A stretch of 64,000 nt of DNA. Source: an uncultured Clostridia bacterium. Lineage in GTDB: Bacteria; Bacillota; Clostridia; Oscillospirales; QAKW01. Shown piece by piece: positions 54,175 to 63,177 of the stretch (positions within the stretch are counted from its first letter, which is position 1; each line of letters begins with the position of its first letter). The notes under the pieces are model-generated. The model had not been told where the DNA came from. It made no database searches and worked only from the letters and a program-made list of their open reading frames with translations. The stretch covers positions 1-64,000 of the forward strand of contig CALXGQ010000013.1 in the NCBI GenBank assembly GCA_944387895.1, in the 5' to 3' direction. The position numbers were made by a program, and so were the translations under genes.

Positions 54175-54687
54175 ATGAAAAAAATAACGAAAATACTGAT
54201 GGAGCTGGCCGATTCCATCGTGGTCGCTCTGGTGGCGGTCATGGTGATTTTTACGCTGATCTGCCGCGTATATGTGGTGGACGGCGCGTCGATGCATTCA
54301 ACCCTGGCCGACGGCGACCGGCTTTTGGTTTCCAATCTGTTTTATACGCCTGAGCAGGGGGATATCGTCTGCTTTATGGCGGTAAACAACGATGAAAAGG
54401 TGCTGGTCAAGCGGGTCATTGCCACCGCCGGCCAGACGATCGATATCACCGAGGATTATCGGGTGGAGGTCGACGGCGTTGTGCTGCAGGAGGACTATCT
54501 GGACGAGGGGATCTATACTTCGGCTAAGGATTTTGATTTTCCCTATACGGTCCAGGAGGGCGAGGTTTTCTGCATGGGAGATAACCGGGTCAATTCCAAG
54601 GACAGCCGCGATCTTGGCCCCATTGAAACGAAATATATTCTGGGTCGGCTGGTGATCCGGCTGTTCCCGCACTTCGGCCGCGTATAA
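54175..54687 (+). CDS. lepB: Type I signal peptidase
   Basis: The enzyme removes signal peptides from exported proteins. The 170-residue product has one N-terminal membrane anchor (ADSIVVALVAVMVIFTLI), the catalytic Ser in VDGASMHSTL (near 40) and catalytic Lys in VLVKRVIATAGQ (near 80); box E is GDNRVNSKDSRDLGPI. This is the short Gram-positive form. The ATG at 54175 is preferred to the preceding TTG. The first of its substrates in this window would include the two anchored surface proteins. Confidence 0.95.
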   Translation: MKKITKILMELADSIVVALVAVMVIFTLICRVYVVDGASMHSTLADGDRLLVSNLFYTPEQGDIVCFMAVNNDEKVLVKRVIATAGQTIDITEDYRVEVDGVVLQEDYLDEGIYTSAKDFDFPYTVQEGEVFCMGDNRVNSKDSRDLGPIETKYILGRLVIRLFPHFGRV

Positions 54688-54888
54688 GCGCCGTGCCGGA
54701 GCGGGCGGTGAGGAAGGCGGCGCGTTGTTTTCAGTCCCGGGAGGGCGTACTTGCGCCCTGAAAGGGCGGCGCAAAGCCTCCGGCCGATGCGGGAAAACGG
54801 TTGATTATAAAGCCGCATGGAAGAGTAAATCGCCGAGATTTGCTCTTTTTATGTTATAGTCCGTATTAGGGAAGGGAAGTGAAAAAGG
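54688..54888. other. lepB-ylqF intergenic region with terminator
   Basis: It holds a GC-rich hairpin (about 54736-54752, nested in a TTTCAG/CTGAAA pair) and a good terminator, AAGAGTAAATC with GATTTGCTCTT at 54821-54850, followed by TTT. No gene is seen. Confidence 0.6.
54821..54850 (+). terminator. Terminator upstream of ylqF
   Basis: Eleven-base-pair stem with one G-U pair and five T residues at its end. It probably ends the lepB transcript. Confidence 0.8.
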
Positions 54889-55773
54889 ATGGATCATTCC
54901 GAAAAAGAGGCTCCGAAAACAATTGTCAACTGGTATCCGGGACATATGACCAAAACCCGGCGTTATATCGAAAAAAATATCGGTCTGGTCGATCTGGCCA
55001 TTGAGGTCGCCGACGCGCGGATCGTAAAAAGCAGCCGCAATCCGGATCTGGATCGCCTGCTGGGCGGAAAAAAGCGGCTGGTGGTGCTGGCCAAGCGGGA
55101 TCTGGCCGATGAAGAGGTCAATCGGGCCTGGGAGTCCTATTTCCGAGCGACCGGCCAGCCGGTTCTGTTTTTGAACACCCTTTCCGGGCAGGGCGTTTCG
55201 GAAATATTGCCGACGGTGCGCCGCCTTCTGGCCGATCAGCTGGAGCGGGCGAAGGCCAAAGGGATCCGTAAAACCATCCGGCTGATGATCTGCGGCGTCC
55301 CCAATTCCGGCAAAAGCACGCTAATCAACGCTCTTTGCCGGCGGCGGGCGGCGGAGGCGCAGGATCGGCCGGGCGTCACCCGCGGCGGGCAGTGGTATAC
55401 CCTGCAAAAGGACGTGGAGCTGCTGGATACGCCGGGGCTTTTATGGAATAAATTTGAAGATATGCAGGTGGGGATCTACCTTGCCCTCACCGGAGCGGTG
55501 CGCGACGAAGTGGTCGATCGCGAGGCTCTGGCGCTGGAATTGATTCGGATTTTGCAGGCGCGGTATCCGCAGGAGCTGGAAGCGCGGTATAAGCTCTCCG
55601 CCACGGAAGGCCGGGAGCCGCTGGACGTTTATGAGGAGATCTGCCGCAAACGCGGGTTTTTGCTGCGCGGGAACGACTTTGACTATACCCGGTGCGCCGC
55701 CGTTTTGCTGGATGAGTTCCGCAGCGGCAAGATCGGCAGGATCTCTTTGGAGGTGCCTGATGCTGGAGCGTGA
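54889..55773 (+). CDS. ylqF: Ribosome biogenesis GTPase YlqF/RbgA
   Basis: This circularly permuted GTPase helps the late assembly of the 50S ribosomal subunit. The 294-residue product starts with NWYPGHMTKTRRYIEK; the G4 motif LAKRDLAD comes before G1 (CGVPNSGKSTLINAL, near 138) and G3 (LLDTPGLLW), the order that defines the family. GGGAAGTG precedes the ATG. The gene is followed by rnhB with 14 bases overlap, a conserved order in Firmicutes. Confidence 0.96.
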   Translation: MDHSEKEAPKTIVNWYPGHMTKTRRYIEKNIGLVDLAIEVADARIVKSSRNPDLDRLLGGKKRLVVLAKRDLADEEVNRAWESYFRATGQPVLFLNTLSGQGVSEILPTVRRLLADQLERAKAKGIRKTIRLMICGVPNSGKSTLINALCRRRAAEAQDRPGVTRGGQWYTLQKDVELLDTPGLLWNKFEDMQVGIYLALTGAVRDEVVDREALALELIRILQARYPQELEARYKLSATEGREPLDVYEEICRKRGFLLRGNDFDYTRCAAVLLDEFRSGKIGRISLEVPDAGA

Positions 55774-56365
55774 ATGGGAGGAACGGTGCCGCCGGGAGGG
55801 CTATCATGCCGTTTGCGGCGTGGATGAAGCGGGGCGCGGCTGCCTTTGCGGCCCGGTCTGCGCCGCGGCGGTGATCTTGCCGGAAAACTGGAATCACCCG
55901 ATGCTGAATGATTCCAAAAAGCTCTCGCCGAAGAAGCGGGAGGCGCTTTATGACGATATCACCGGTCATGCTCTGGCGTGGGCGGTTGGCTGGGGCAGCG
56001 TGGAGGAAATCGATCGGCTGAATATTCTGAACGCCGCCATGCTGGCGATGCGGCGGGCGATCGAGGCGCTTCCGATCAGCGCCGATTATGCGCTGGTCGA
56101 CGGCAATATCGCCCGGGATTTTCCCATCCCCGCCCGGCCGATCGTGGGGGGCGACGGCATTTCCCCTTCCATCGCCGCGGCGTCGATCCTTGCCAAGGTT
56201 TCCCGCGACCGGCTGTGCATGGAGCTGGATCGCGCCTATCCCGGCTATGGGATCGCCGGGCATAAGGGCTATTGCACCCGCGCCCACCGGGAGGCGCTTC
56301 TGGCGCTGGGGCCTTCGCCGATCCATCGAAAAACCTTTATGAAAAAGATTGGGTGCATAAAATGA
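55760..56365 (+). CDS. rnhB: Ribonuclease HII
   Basis: The enzyme cuts RNA in RNA-DNA hybrids and removes single ribonucleotides. The active-site acids lie in GVDEAGRGCLCGP (Asp and Glu near residues 21-22) and LVDGN (near 115); NDSKKLSPKKRE follows the family. The start is the ATG at 55760 with GGAGGT before it; the longer open frame begins in ylqF. The 201-residue product ends at a TGA that overlaps the yraN start. Confidence 0.95.
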   Translation: MLEREWEERCRREGYHAVCGVDEAGRGCLCGPVCAAAVILPENWNHPMLNDSKKLSPKKREALYDDITGHALAWAVGWGSVEEIDRLNILNAAMLAMRRAIEALPISADYALVDGNIARDFPIPARPIVGGDGISPSIAAASILAKVSRDRLCMELDRAYPGYGIAGHKGYCTRAHREALLALGPSPIHRKTFMKKIGCIK

Positions 56366-56718
56366 AGGTCTACGGATTAGGATTAAAGGGAGAGCGCGCT
56401 GCGCTGCGCTATCTGAAGAAAAAAGGATGGAAAATACTGGAGCGCAATTTTCAGTGCCGGTTCGGAGAGCTGGATCTGATTGCCGAGGATCAAAACTGCC
56501 TGGTATTTTGCGAGGTCAAAACCCGCAGCGGCGGCATGATTGCCCTGCCGCAGGAGAGCGTGACCTTTGCCAAGCGGCAAAAAATGATCAAAACAGCGCA
56601 GTTTTGGCTGCAATCCCATCCGTCGGATCAGCCGATGCGCTTTGATGTCATTGCTCTGACCGCCGGCGCCGCCGGGCGCTTTACGGTGGAGCATCTGGAG
56701 AATGCCTTTGACTTATGA
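56362..56718 (+). CDS. UPF0102/YraN endonuclease-like protein
   Basis: The 118-residue protein has the YraN fold related to Holliday-junction resolvase-type nucleases: GERAALRYLKKKGWKILERN at the start, then the putative catalytic FGELDLIAED and CEVKTRSGG (Asp, Glu, Lys). Its function is not proven. The ATG at 56362 overlaps the rnhB stop by four bases; the longer open frame runs within rnhB. The dipeptidase gene overlaps its end by 17 bases. Confidence 0.92.
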   Translation: MKVYGLGLKGERAALRYLKKKGWKILERNFQCRFGELDLIAEDQNCLVFCEVKTRSGGMIALPQESVTFAKRQKMIKTAQFWLQSHPSDQPMRFDVIALTAGAAGRFTVEHLENAFDL

Positions 56719-57643
56719 AATGAGATTTTATGGCGATCTGCATTGCGATACGCTATGGCGCTGCTATGAGAACCGCACCGATCTGGAGGCGCCCGGCCTT
56801 CAGGTGCGGCGCGGGCTGCCTTTTCGCCATCTGCAAACCTATGCGATCTATATCCCGGATACCGAGCCGGATCCTTACCGCTATTTCCGGGCGGTCTATG
56901 CCTATGCCCGGGAAATGCTGCGCAAATATCCGGAGATGAAGCTCTGCCGGAATGCCCGCGAGATCGATGAATCCTTTGCAGCCGGGCAGACCCCCTATCT
57001 TTTCAGCGTGGAGGGCGGGGGCTTTTTCGGCACGAACAGTCATAAAAACCAGCGGACGGCCGCCGAGCTGCGGGAAAAGGGCGTCGCCTTTTTGAGTCTC
57101 TGCTATAACCGCGGCAATCATTTGGCCGGGGGCGTCCATTCGGAACAGGGGCTGACCGCCGCCGGCCGGGAAGCCGCGCTGATGCTGCGGGAAGAAGGGA
57201 TCACGCTGGATCTTTCACATTTGAACCGTCCTTCGGCGGACGCGCTTCTGGCGCTGCTTCCGGATCACGTTGCGGCCACGCATTCCAATTGCTTTTCTCT
57301 GACCCCCCATCCCCGGAACCTGTCCGATGAACAGATCCGGGCGATCGGCGCCCGCAGCGGCCTGATCGGCGTAAATTTTTATCCACCTTTTCTGACTGGG
57401 AAAAATACCGCAGGCATCGCCGATATTCTGGCTCATGTCCGCCGGATAACCGCGCTGGCCGGCGGGGAAACCGCGGCGTTTGGCAGCGATTTCGACGGCA
57501 TCTCCCGCACGCCGGAGGATTTGCCGGATACCGGGGCGCTGCCCCAGCTGGCGCAGCGGCTTTTTGCGAAATGGGGCGCGGAGCAGACGGACGCTTTTTT
57601 ATACGGGAACATGAGGCGCTACCTGGAGAGGAGCCTGCGCTGA
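56702..57643 (+). CDS. Membrane dipeptidase-type peptidase M19
   Basis: Enzymes of this family hydrolyse dipeptides, often with a D-amino acid at the second position. The 313-residue product shows the zinc ligands HCDT in FYGDLHCDTLW (near residue 13), SVEGGG with the bridging Glu (near 103), and ATHSN near 200, and a final Asp in FGSDFDGIS. No signal peptide is present, so it is likely cytoplasmic. The ATG at 56702 has a weak GGAG site; an alternative ATG at 56720 is possible. A terminator follows. Confidence 0.92.
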   Translation: MPLTYEMRFYGDLHCDTLWRCYENRTDLEAPGLQVRRGLPFRHLQTYAIYIPDTEPDPYRYFRAVYAYAREMLRKYPEMKLCRNAREIDESFAAGQTPYLFSVEGGGFFGTNSHKNQRTAAELREKGVAFLSLCYNRGNHLAGGVHSEQGLTAAGREAALMLREEGITLDLSHLNRPSADALLALLPDHVAATHSNCFSLTPHPRNLSDEQIRAIGARSGLIGVNFYPPFLTGKNTAGIADILAHVRRITALAGGETAAFGSDFDGISRTPEDLPDTGALPQLAQRLFAKWGAEQTDAFLYGNMRRYLERSLR

Positions 57644-57653
57644 CCCAAAAAAG

Positions 57654-57678
57654 AAAGCGCCGGTGTTCCGGCGCTTTT
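57654..57678. terminator. Terminator between dipeptidase and DUF1540 genes
   Basis: Ten-base-pair stem AAAGCGCCGG with its complement and T residues; usable by both convergent genes. Confidence 0.88.
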
Positions 57679-57686
57679 GAGATGGC

Positions 57687-57848
57687 TTATTTTTCCTTAA
57701 AGGTTTTGCAGAAAGTATCGGCGCTGCAGGTGCAGTTTGCGCAGTCGCACACCTCAATTTTTTCGGCGGTGCATTTGTTTTCGCTGGTGTGGTAAGCGCA
57801 GTTGTTTACTTTGCAGTCGACGCCCATATTCACAGGATGATTATTCAT
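57687..57848 (-). CDS. DUF1540 cysteine-rich small protein
   Basis: The 53-residue protein carries eight cysteines in the DUF1540 pattern: VDCKVNNCAYH, NKCTAEKIEVCDCANCTC and DTFCKTF. The spacing suggests a metal-binding or disulfide-stabilised fold; its role is not known, and homologues are common in spore-forming Clostridia. The ATG at 57848 follows AAGGAGAG. A longer open frame upstream has no support. Confidence 0.9.
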   Translation of the reverse strand: MNNHPVNMGVDCKVNNCAYHTSENKCTAEKIEVCDCANCTCSADTFCKTFKEK

Positions 57849-57922
57849 GATTTCATCTCTCCTTTCAAAGGGTAGTATGGCTGTCGCAACAAAAAATATG
57901 CAGAATACCGGAGGTGATTTTT

Positions 57923-58696
57923 TTGGCAATTTTTGTATTGGGCGATCCGCATCTTTCTCTTTCCGCCGATAAGCCGATGGATGTATTCGGTTCCTGCTGG
58001 AAAAATCATGATGAAAAAATCAAAAAAGCATGGCTGGAGCAGGTGAGCGATTCTGATACGGTGGTGCTTGCGGGAGATCTTTCCTGGGCGATGACGTTAA
58101 AAGAAGCGGAAGCAGATCTGCGTTTTTTTCATCAGCTCCCCGGCAGAAAGATCCTGCTGAAGGGCAATCATGATTACTGGTGGGAAACGACGGCTAAAAT
58201 GAACCGTTTTTTTGCGGAACGGGGCTGGAAGGACTTTGCCGTTTTGCATAATAATGCCGTTTTTGCGGAGGGGATTTGCCTTTGCGGAACCCGGGGCTGG
58301 GATCCGGAGAGCAGCGAGGAGCAGGACCGGCGGATCCTGAACCGGGAGGTTCAGCGGCTGGCGCTTTCGCTGAAGGCGGCGCCGGCGGAGGCGGAAAAGA
58401 TCGTTTTCTTCCATTATCCGCCCTTTGGCGGCAGGCAGGCGCCCTTTGCGCCGCTTCTGAAGGAATCCGGCGTGCGGCGCTGTTATTACGGTCATATCCA
58501 CGGCCCGGGCGTGCGGAGGGCGGAGCCTGTTGAGCAGGATGGGATCGTATACAGGCTGATCTCCGCCGACGCGCTGGACTTTTCACCGTTGAAAATCTGG
58601 CCGGAACAGGAGATAAATCCGAAAAATAAACAAAATGACCAAAAAAATCACGGTTTTTGGGCGAAACTTCTCTCTCATTTCCGGCGTAAGTGTTGA
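57923..58696 (+). CDS. Calcineurin-like metallophosphoesterase
   Basis: This 257-residue enzyme uses two metals to cleave phosphoester bonds. The metal-ligand motifs occur in order: VLGDPHLS (residues 5-12), LAGDLSW, LKGNHDYWW, FHYPPF and YGHIHG. The start is TTG at 57923, eight bases after GGAGG; the GTG at 57914 lies inside the ribosome site. The C-terminal tail is basic. Substrate is unknown; it stands alone between DUF1540 and tig. Confidence 0.88.
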   Translation: MAIFVLGDPHLSLSADKPMDVFGSCWKNHDEKIKKAWLEQVSDSDTVVLAGDLSWAMTLKEAEADLRFFHQLPGRKILLKGNHDYWWETTAKMNRFFAERGWKDFAVLHNNAVFAEGICLCGTRGWDPESSEEQDRRILNREVQRLALSLKAAPAEAEKIVFFHYPPFGGRQAPFAPLLKESGVRRCYYGHIHGPGVRRAEPVEQDGIVYRLISADALDFSPLKIWPEQEINPKNKQNDQKNHGFWAKLLSHFRRKC

Positions 58697-58721
58697 CTTT
58701 TTACGCCGTTGATTATAAAAT
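58693..58721 (+). promoter_or_regulatory. Sigma-A promoter of tig
   Basis: TTGACT (58693-58698), 17 bases, TAAAAT (58716-58721). The -35 box overlaps the end of the metallophosphoesterase gene. Confidence 0.75.
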
Positions 58722-58762
58722 ATTAGAGTTATGAAGCGAATTCATATGGAGGTAAAAATAGG

Positions 58763-60139
58763 ATGACTGTAAAAGAAGTGAAGAATCTGGGAAAAAGCGC
58801 TGTGGAGCTGACCGTTGAAGTAAAGGGCGAGGCCTTTAAAGCGGCGGTGGACGATGCGTTCAAAAAGAATCTTTCCAAGATCACGGTGCCCGGATTCCGT
58901 AAGGGGAAAGCGCCCCGGAAGATCGTTGAGAGAATGTATGGCGAGGGCGTGTTTTTTGAAGACGCAGTAAATGCGCTTTATCCGAAAGCATACGACGACG
59001 CGGTCGCGGAGGCCGGTCTTAAAGTGGTTTCCCGTCCGGAGATCGAAATCACCGAGGTGGACGCCGAAGGCTTTACCTTCAAGGCGGTAGTAACGGTAAA
59101 ACCCGAAGTGACGGTGAAGCAGTATAAAGGTTTAAAGGCGACCAAAACCGTCTATAATGTAGCTGAATCCGAAGTGAAGGCGGAGCTGGAGCGGCTCCAG
59201 AAGCAGAACGAGCGCACCGTTACGGTGGAGCGTGCGTCCAAAGACGGCGATACGGTCAACATCAATTTTGAAGGCTCTGTCGACGGCGTTCCCTTTGATG
59301 GCGGAAAGGGCGAGAACTATGATCTGGTTCTCGGCTCCGGCAGCTTTATTCCCGGCTTTGAGCCTCAGTTGGTGGGCAAAAAGGCCGGCGAGGACGTGGC
59401 GGTTGAGGTGACCTTCCCCGAAGATTATCACGCAGAAGACCTGAAGGGGAAAGCGGCTGTTTTTGCCTGCCATGTGAACGAGGTCAAGGAAATCGAGGCT
59501 CCCGCTCTGGACGATGAGTTTGCCAAGGACGTCAGCGAATTTGATACCCTTGCCGATCTGAAGAAGGATATCAAAAAGAAGCTGAAGGAGCAAAAGGAAA
59601 AGCAGTCCGCCAACGAGCTGGACAACGCGCTGATCGACGCGCTTCTGGAAAACACCGAGCTTGAGGTTCCCGACGTTATGATCCAGCAGAAGGTCGATGG
59701 TATGTGCGGCGAATTTGAGCAGCGGCTTGCCGGTTCCGGCCTGAATCTCAAGACCTACCTGCAGTATACCGGCATGGATAACGAGGCGTTCCGCAAGGGC
59801 TTTGAGGCCGACGCCGAAAAGCAGGTCAAGGTGCGGCTGGCGCTGGAAAAGGTTGTGGAGATGGAAGGCGTTGTGGTATCCGATGAAGAGATCGAGAAGG
59901 AATACAAGGATATCGCCGACGCTTACGGAATGCCGGCCGATCAGGTCAAAATGTATCTGCCCAAGGACGACGTGACCATGGATTGCGCCGTTGCCAAGGC
60001 TGTGGAGCTGATTCGGAGCAACGCTGAAATTACTGAGGAGAAGGCGGCTGCCAAAAAGCCTGCCGCGAAAAAGCCCGCCGCGAAAAAAACGGCTGCAAAA
60101 GCGGAAAAGGAGCCTGCGGAGGAGCCTGAGGCGAAATAA
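58763..60139 (+). CDS. tig: Trigger factor, ribosome-bound chaperone and prolyl isomerase
   Basis: Trigger factor binds at the ribosome exit and helps nascent chains fold. The ribosome-binding signature [19 protein letters not shown] lies near residue 40, the FKBP-type isomerase domain covers about 150-240 ([20 protein letters not shown]), and the substrate-binding C-terminal helices follow. A Lys/Ala/Pro-rich tail of about 30 residues (from [12 protein letters not shown]) is longer than usual. It begins a tig-clpP-clpX cluster. Confidence 0.96.
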   Translation: MTVKEVKNLGKSAVELTVEVKGEAFKAAVDDAFKKNLSKITVPGFRKGKAPRKIVERMYGEGVFFEDAVNALYPKAYDDAVAEAGLKVVSRPEIEITEVDAEGFTFKAVVTVKPEVTVKQYKGLKATKTVYNVAESEVKAELERLQKQNERTVTVERASKDGDTVNINFEGSVDGVPFDGGKGENYDLVLGSGSFIPGFEPQLVGKKAGEDVAVEVTFPEDYHAEDLKGKAAVFACHVNEVKEIEAPALDDEFAKDVSEFDTLADLKKDIKKKLKEQKEKQSANELDNALIDALLENTELEVPDVMIQQKVDGMCGEFEQRLAGSGLNLKTYLQYTGMDNEAFRKGFEADAEKQVKVRLALEKVVEMEGVVVSDEEIEKEYKDIADAYGMPADQVKMYLPKDDVTMDCAVAKAVELIRSNAEITEEKAAAKKPAAKKPAAKKTAAKAEKEPAEEPEAK

Positions 60140-60168
60140 TTCTGATTGAGTATCGGAGGAGTTTATCT

Positions 60169-60750
60169 ATGAGTTTAGTACCGACCGTGGTGGAGCAGAC
60201 AGGTCATGGCGAGCGCGCGTATGACATTTATTCCCGCCTGCTGAACGACCGGATCATCATGCTGAGCGAGGAAGTGAACGACACGACTGCCAGCCTGATC
60301 ATTGCCCAGCTTTTATATCTGGAGGGGCAGGATCCCGATAAGGACATCAGCTTCTATATCAATTCCCCCGGCGGTTCGGTGACTGCGGGACTGGCAATTT
60401 TTGATACGATGCAGTATATCAAGTGCGATGTTTCGACCATCTGTATCGGAATGGCGGCGAGCATGGGCGCATTTCTGCTGGCGGCCGGCGCCAAAGGCAA
60501 GCGCTTTTGCCTGCCAAACAGCGAAGTGATGATCCATCAGCCGCTGGGCGGCATTATGGGCAGCGCGACAGAAGTGGAGATCCGCGCCAAAAACCTCCGG
60601 AAAACCAAGGATAAACTCAACCGGATGCTGGCGGAGTTCACCGGGCGCAGCCTGGAGGAGATCGTTCGGGATACCGACCGTGATAACTTTCTCTCGGCGG
60701 AAGAGGCGAAGGAGTATGGCCTGGTAGACGCAGTAATTGCGCATAGATGA
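60169..60750 (+). CDS. clpP: ATP-dependent Clp protease proteolytic subunit
   Basis: ClpP forms the proteolytic barrel. The 193-residue product has the catalytic Ser in [12 protein letters not shown] (near 98), His in MIHQPLGG (near 123) and Asp in the DTDRDNF region near 172. The mature start [20 protein letters not shown] is typical. GGAGG precedes the ATG. It follows tig by 29 bases; a terminator-like hairpin separates it from clpX. Confidence 0.97.
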   Translation: MSLVPTVVEQTGHGERAYDIYSRLLNDRIIMLSEEVNDTTASLIIAQLLYLEGQDPDKDISFYINSPGGSVTAGLAIFDTMQYIKCDVSTICIGMAASMGAFLLAAGAKGKRFCLPNSEVMIHQPLGGIMGSATEVEIRAKNLRKTKDKLNRMLAEFTGRSLEEIVRDTDRDNFLSAEEAKEYGLVDAVIAHR

Positions 60751-60756
60751 CAATAT

Positions 60757-60787
60757 ACAGGAAGGGCAAAGTTCCCTTCCTGTTTTT
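60757..60787 (+). terminator. Terminator-like hairpin between clpP and clpX
   Basis: Ten-base-pair perfect stem (ACAGGAAGGG with CCCTTCCTGT), seven-base loop, run of T. With no promoter of note between the genes it probably lets only part of the transcripts continue into clpX. Confidence 0.75.
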
Positions 60788-60801
60788 GAAAGGATAGGAT
60801 T

Positions 60802-62058
60802 ATGGCTGATCAGAATAAGAGAATCTGTTCCTTCTGCGGCAGACCGGCGCAGGATTTGAATGTAATAGAGGGTCTGGACGCTTTGATCTGCGCCGATTGC
60901 GTCGAGCTCTGCATGAAAATTCTGGTGGAAAACGGATATCGTCCCCAGCAGCTCCCGGAAAAGCGCAGGAGCAAAAAAGCGGAGGAGATCCACGTTTATA
61001 AGCCCCAGGAGATCAAGCGTTTTCTGGATGAATACATCATCGGGCAGGAGCGGGCGAAGATCGCCCTTTCCGTGGCCGTATACAATCACTATAAGCGCAT
61101 CCTGAACGATACCGGCGCCGACGACGTGGAGCTGCAAAAGAGCAACATCCTGCTGGTGGGTCCCACGGGAAGCGGAAAAACGTATCTGGCCAAAACGCTG
61201 GCGAAAATCCTCAATGTTCCTTTTGCGATAGCCGACGCAACGACCCTGACCGAGGCCGGCTATGTGGGCGAGGATGTGGAGAACATTCTGCTCAAGCTGC
61301 TCCAGGCCGCGGATTTCGATGTGGAACGGGCGCAAAAGGGGATCATCTATATCGACGAAATCGATAAAATCGCCCGAAAAAGCGAAAATGTATCCATCAC
61401 CCGCGACGTCAGCGGCGAGGGGGTGCAGCAGGCGCTGCTGAAAATCGTGGAGGGCACGGTATCCAACGTGCCGCCCCAGGGCGGCCGCAAGCATCCCAAT
61501 CAGGAGTTTATCCAGGTGGATACCACCAATATTCTTTTTATCTGCGGCGGTTCCTTTGATGGGATCCAGAATGTGGTTTCAAAAAGGATCGGAAAATCGG
61601 CTCTGGGCTTCGGCACGGAGCTCAAGGAAAAGAGCGGCTCCGGGCTGACCGATATTTACCGGCAGATCGAAAGTCATGATATCGCGAAATACGGTGTGAT
61701 TCCCGAGCTGGTGGGGCGGCTGCCGGTGCTGGTTTCGCTGGATGAGCTGGATGAAGCAGCGATGCTGCGGATTTTAACCGAGCCGAAGAATGCGATTGTG
61801 AAGCAGTATAAAAAGCTTTTTGCGCTGGACGGCGTGGAGCTGACCTTTACCGATGAAGCGTTGTCGGCCATTGCGGAAAAGACGATCCGGAATAAGACCG
61901 GCGCCCGCGGGCTGCGCGCCATCATTGAAAACGTCATGATGGACGTGATGTATCGCGTGCCTTCTTTGGAGGGCGTGGAAGCGGTGGAAATCGACCGTGA
62001 TTTTGTTTTGGGCAAGGGAGAGGCGAAGATGTCCTACCGTAAAAAACTGGGAGCATAA
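60802..62058 (+). CDS. clpX: ATP-dependent Clp protease ATP-binding subunit ClpX
   Basis: ClpX unfolds substrates and feeds them into ClpP. The 418-residue product has the N-terminal zinc-binding domain ([11 protein letters not shown] and CADCVELC), Walker [17 protein letters not shown] near 117, Walker [15 protein letters not shown] near 182, the IGF-type loop ([15 protein letters not shown]) that docks onto ClpP, and the sensor region [12 protein letters not shown]. It follows clpP by 51 bases. Confidence 0.97.
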   Translation: MADQNKRICSFCGRPAQDLNVIEGLDALICADCVELCMKILVENGYRPQQLPEKRRSKKAEEIHVYKPQEIKRFLDEYIIGQERAKIALSVAVYNHYKRILNDTGADDVELQKSNILLVGPTGSGKTYLAKTLAKILNVPFAIADATTLTEAGYVGEDVENILLKLLQAADFDVERAQKGIIYIDEIDKIARKSENVSITRDVSGEGVQQALLKIVEGTVSNVPPQGGRKHPNQEFIQVDTTNILFICGGSFDGIQNVVSKRIGKSALGFGTELKEKSGSGLTDIYRQIESHDIAKYGVIPELVGRLPVLVSLDELDEAAMLRILTEPKNAIVKQYKKLFALDGVELTFTDEALSAIAEKTIRNKTGARGLRAIIENVMMDVMYRVPSLEGVEAVEIDRDFVLGKGEAKMSYRKKLGA

Positions 62059-62061
62059 GAG

Positions 62062-62637
62062 ATGAGCAGTAATTTTTTTTCCATGCTTTTTCGGATGAAA
62101 TATATCGACCGCTGGGCGCTGATGCGCAATTCCCGCCAGGAAACGCTGGCGGAGCATACGATGGAAACGGCGGTGCTGGCGCATGCGCTGGCAACCATCG
62201 GAAACCGGCGCTGCGGCCGGAATTATCCGGTGGACCGGGTGGCGACGCTGGGGCTTTTTCACGACGCCCATGAAATCCTCACCGGGGATATGCCCACGCC
62301 GGTGAAGTACCAGAACACGTTTATTGAAACGGCCTTTAAAGGCGTGGAGGAAGCGGCCAATCAAAAGCTGCTCTCTATGCTGCCGGAGGATCTGAAGGAG
62401 GTCTACGCGCCTCTTTTAGCGGATCCTGAGCCGGAGCTGAAGCGGCTGATCAAAGCGGCGGATAAGCTCTCGGCGCTCATCAAGTGCATGGAGGAGCGCA
62501 AAGCGGGGAATATGGAGTTCCGCATGGCGGAGCAGTCGATCCGGGAGAGCCTTTCCGCCATGGCAATGCCGGAGGTGGAGATCTTTCTGCAGGAATTTCT
62601 GTCCGCCTTTGAACTGACGTTGGACGAAATGCGCTGA
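62062..62637 (+). CDS. HD-domain 5'-nucleotidase (YfbR-like)
   Basis: The 191-residue protein belongs to the HD superfamily group that dephosphorylates deoxynucleoside monophosphates. The metal-binding residues are in RQETLAEHTMETAVLAHAL (His near 33) and LFHDAHEILTGDMPTPVKY (HD near 69-70), and a later Asp in IKAADKLSALIKCMEE. It begins three bases after clpX and so is cotranscribed with it. Exact substrate is unproven. A terminator follows. Confidence 0.88.
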   Translation: MSSNFFSMLFRMKYIDRWALMRNSRQETLAEHTMETAVLAHALATIGNRRCGRNYPVDRVATLGLFHDAHEILTGDMPTPVKYQNTFIETAFKGVEEAANQKLLSMLPEDLKEVYAPLLADPEPELKRLIKAADKLSALIKCMEERKAGNMEFRMAEQSIRESLSAMAMPEVEIFLQEFLSAFELTLDEMR

Positions 62638-62660
62638 GCGGAACAAAGCTTTTAACAGAT

Positions 62661-62694
62661 AAAATCCGGGCGCCAAAAAGGCACCCGGATTTTT
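62661..62694 (+). terminator. Terminator after the HD hydrolase gene
   Basis: Twelve-base-pair stem with one mismatch (AATCCGGGCGCC with GGCACCCGGATT) and TTTTT. Confidence 0.85.
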
Positions 62695-62716
62695 CGCGCG
62701 GAAAAAGAAGAAAAAT

Positions 62717-62748
62717 GCAAAAAAGAGCCAGCTGATCGGCTGGCTCTT
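62717..62748 (-). terminator. Terminator of the tRNA operon
   Basis: On the minus strand, AAGAGCCAGC pairs with GCTGGCTCTT (62748-62723), followed by a run of T to 62717. Confidence 0.85.
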
Positions 62749-62775
62749 CCATTTCTGGTGGAGCAGAATAAGCAA

Positions 62776-62800
62776 AATCCGAACCCAAAGGGTTCGGATT
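62776..62800 (-). terminator. Hairpin downstream of tRNA-Val, possible first terminator
   Basis: Perfect 11-base-pair stem (AATCCGAACCC with its complement, three-base loop); on the minus strand it is followed by TTTT with a short T run. Confidence 0.55.
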
Positions 62801-62809
62801 ATCTTGCAT

Positions 62810-62885
62810 TGGTGGAAGTTAACGGGCTCGAACCGCTGACCCTCTGCTTGTAAGGCAGATGCTCTCCCAGCTGAGCTAAACTTCC
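62810..62885 (-). tRNA. tRNA-Val (anticodon TAC)
   Basis: The 76-base gene folds as a cloverleaf: acceptor GGAAGTT with AACTTCC, D arm with GCTCAGCTGGGAGAGC, anticodon loop CTTACAA, T arm GGTTCGAGCC. CCA is encoded. It is the last of three tRNA genes on this strand. Confidence 0.96.
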
Positions 62886-62888
62886 GGA

Positions 62889-62963
62889 TGGTGACCCGAA
62901 CGGGAATCGAACCCGTGATACCGCCGTGAAAGGGCGGTGTCTTAACCTCTTGACCATCGGGCC
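62889..62963 (-). tRNA. tRNA-Glu (anticodon TTC)
   Basis: The 75-base gene has acceptor GGCCCGA with TCGGGTC, anticodon loop CTTTCAC, T arm GGGTTCGATTCCC, and encoded CCA. The first base pair is G-C as usual for this isotype with the 5' neighbour shown. Confidence 0.95.
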
Positions 62964-62970
62964 GTAAAAA

Positions 62971-63047
62971 TGGTGGCGCTAATTGGATTCGAACCAATGA
63001 CACTGCGGGTATGAACCGCATGCTCTAGCCAACTGAGCTATAGCGCC
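62971..63047 (-). tRNA. tRNA with CAT anticodon, elongator Met type
   Basis: The 77-base gene has acceptor GGCGCTA with TAGCGCC, D arm GCTCAGTTGGCTAGAGC, anticodon loop TTCATAC, T arm TTGGTTCGAATCC and encoded CCA. It lacks the initiator features and looks like elongator Met; a lysidine-modified Ile(CAU) tRNA is less likely but cannot be excluded by eye. Confidence 0.9.
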
Positions 63048-63064
63048 AAACGAGAACGCTCTAT

Positions 63065-63093
63065 ATTTTACACTAAAGCGGCATTTTTGTCAA
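63065..63093 (-). promoter_or_regulatory. Promoter of the tRNA operon
   Basis: On the minus strand TTGACA (63093-63088), 17 bases, TAAAAT (63070-63065), just upstream of the CAT tRNA gene. Confidence 0.88.
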
Positions 63094-63177
63094 CATCTTT
63101 TTCAAAAAAATTGATTTTTTTTCTATTTTTAGAAACTATAAATAGTGATTACCGAATGACGATAGGAGTATGCGCGC

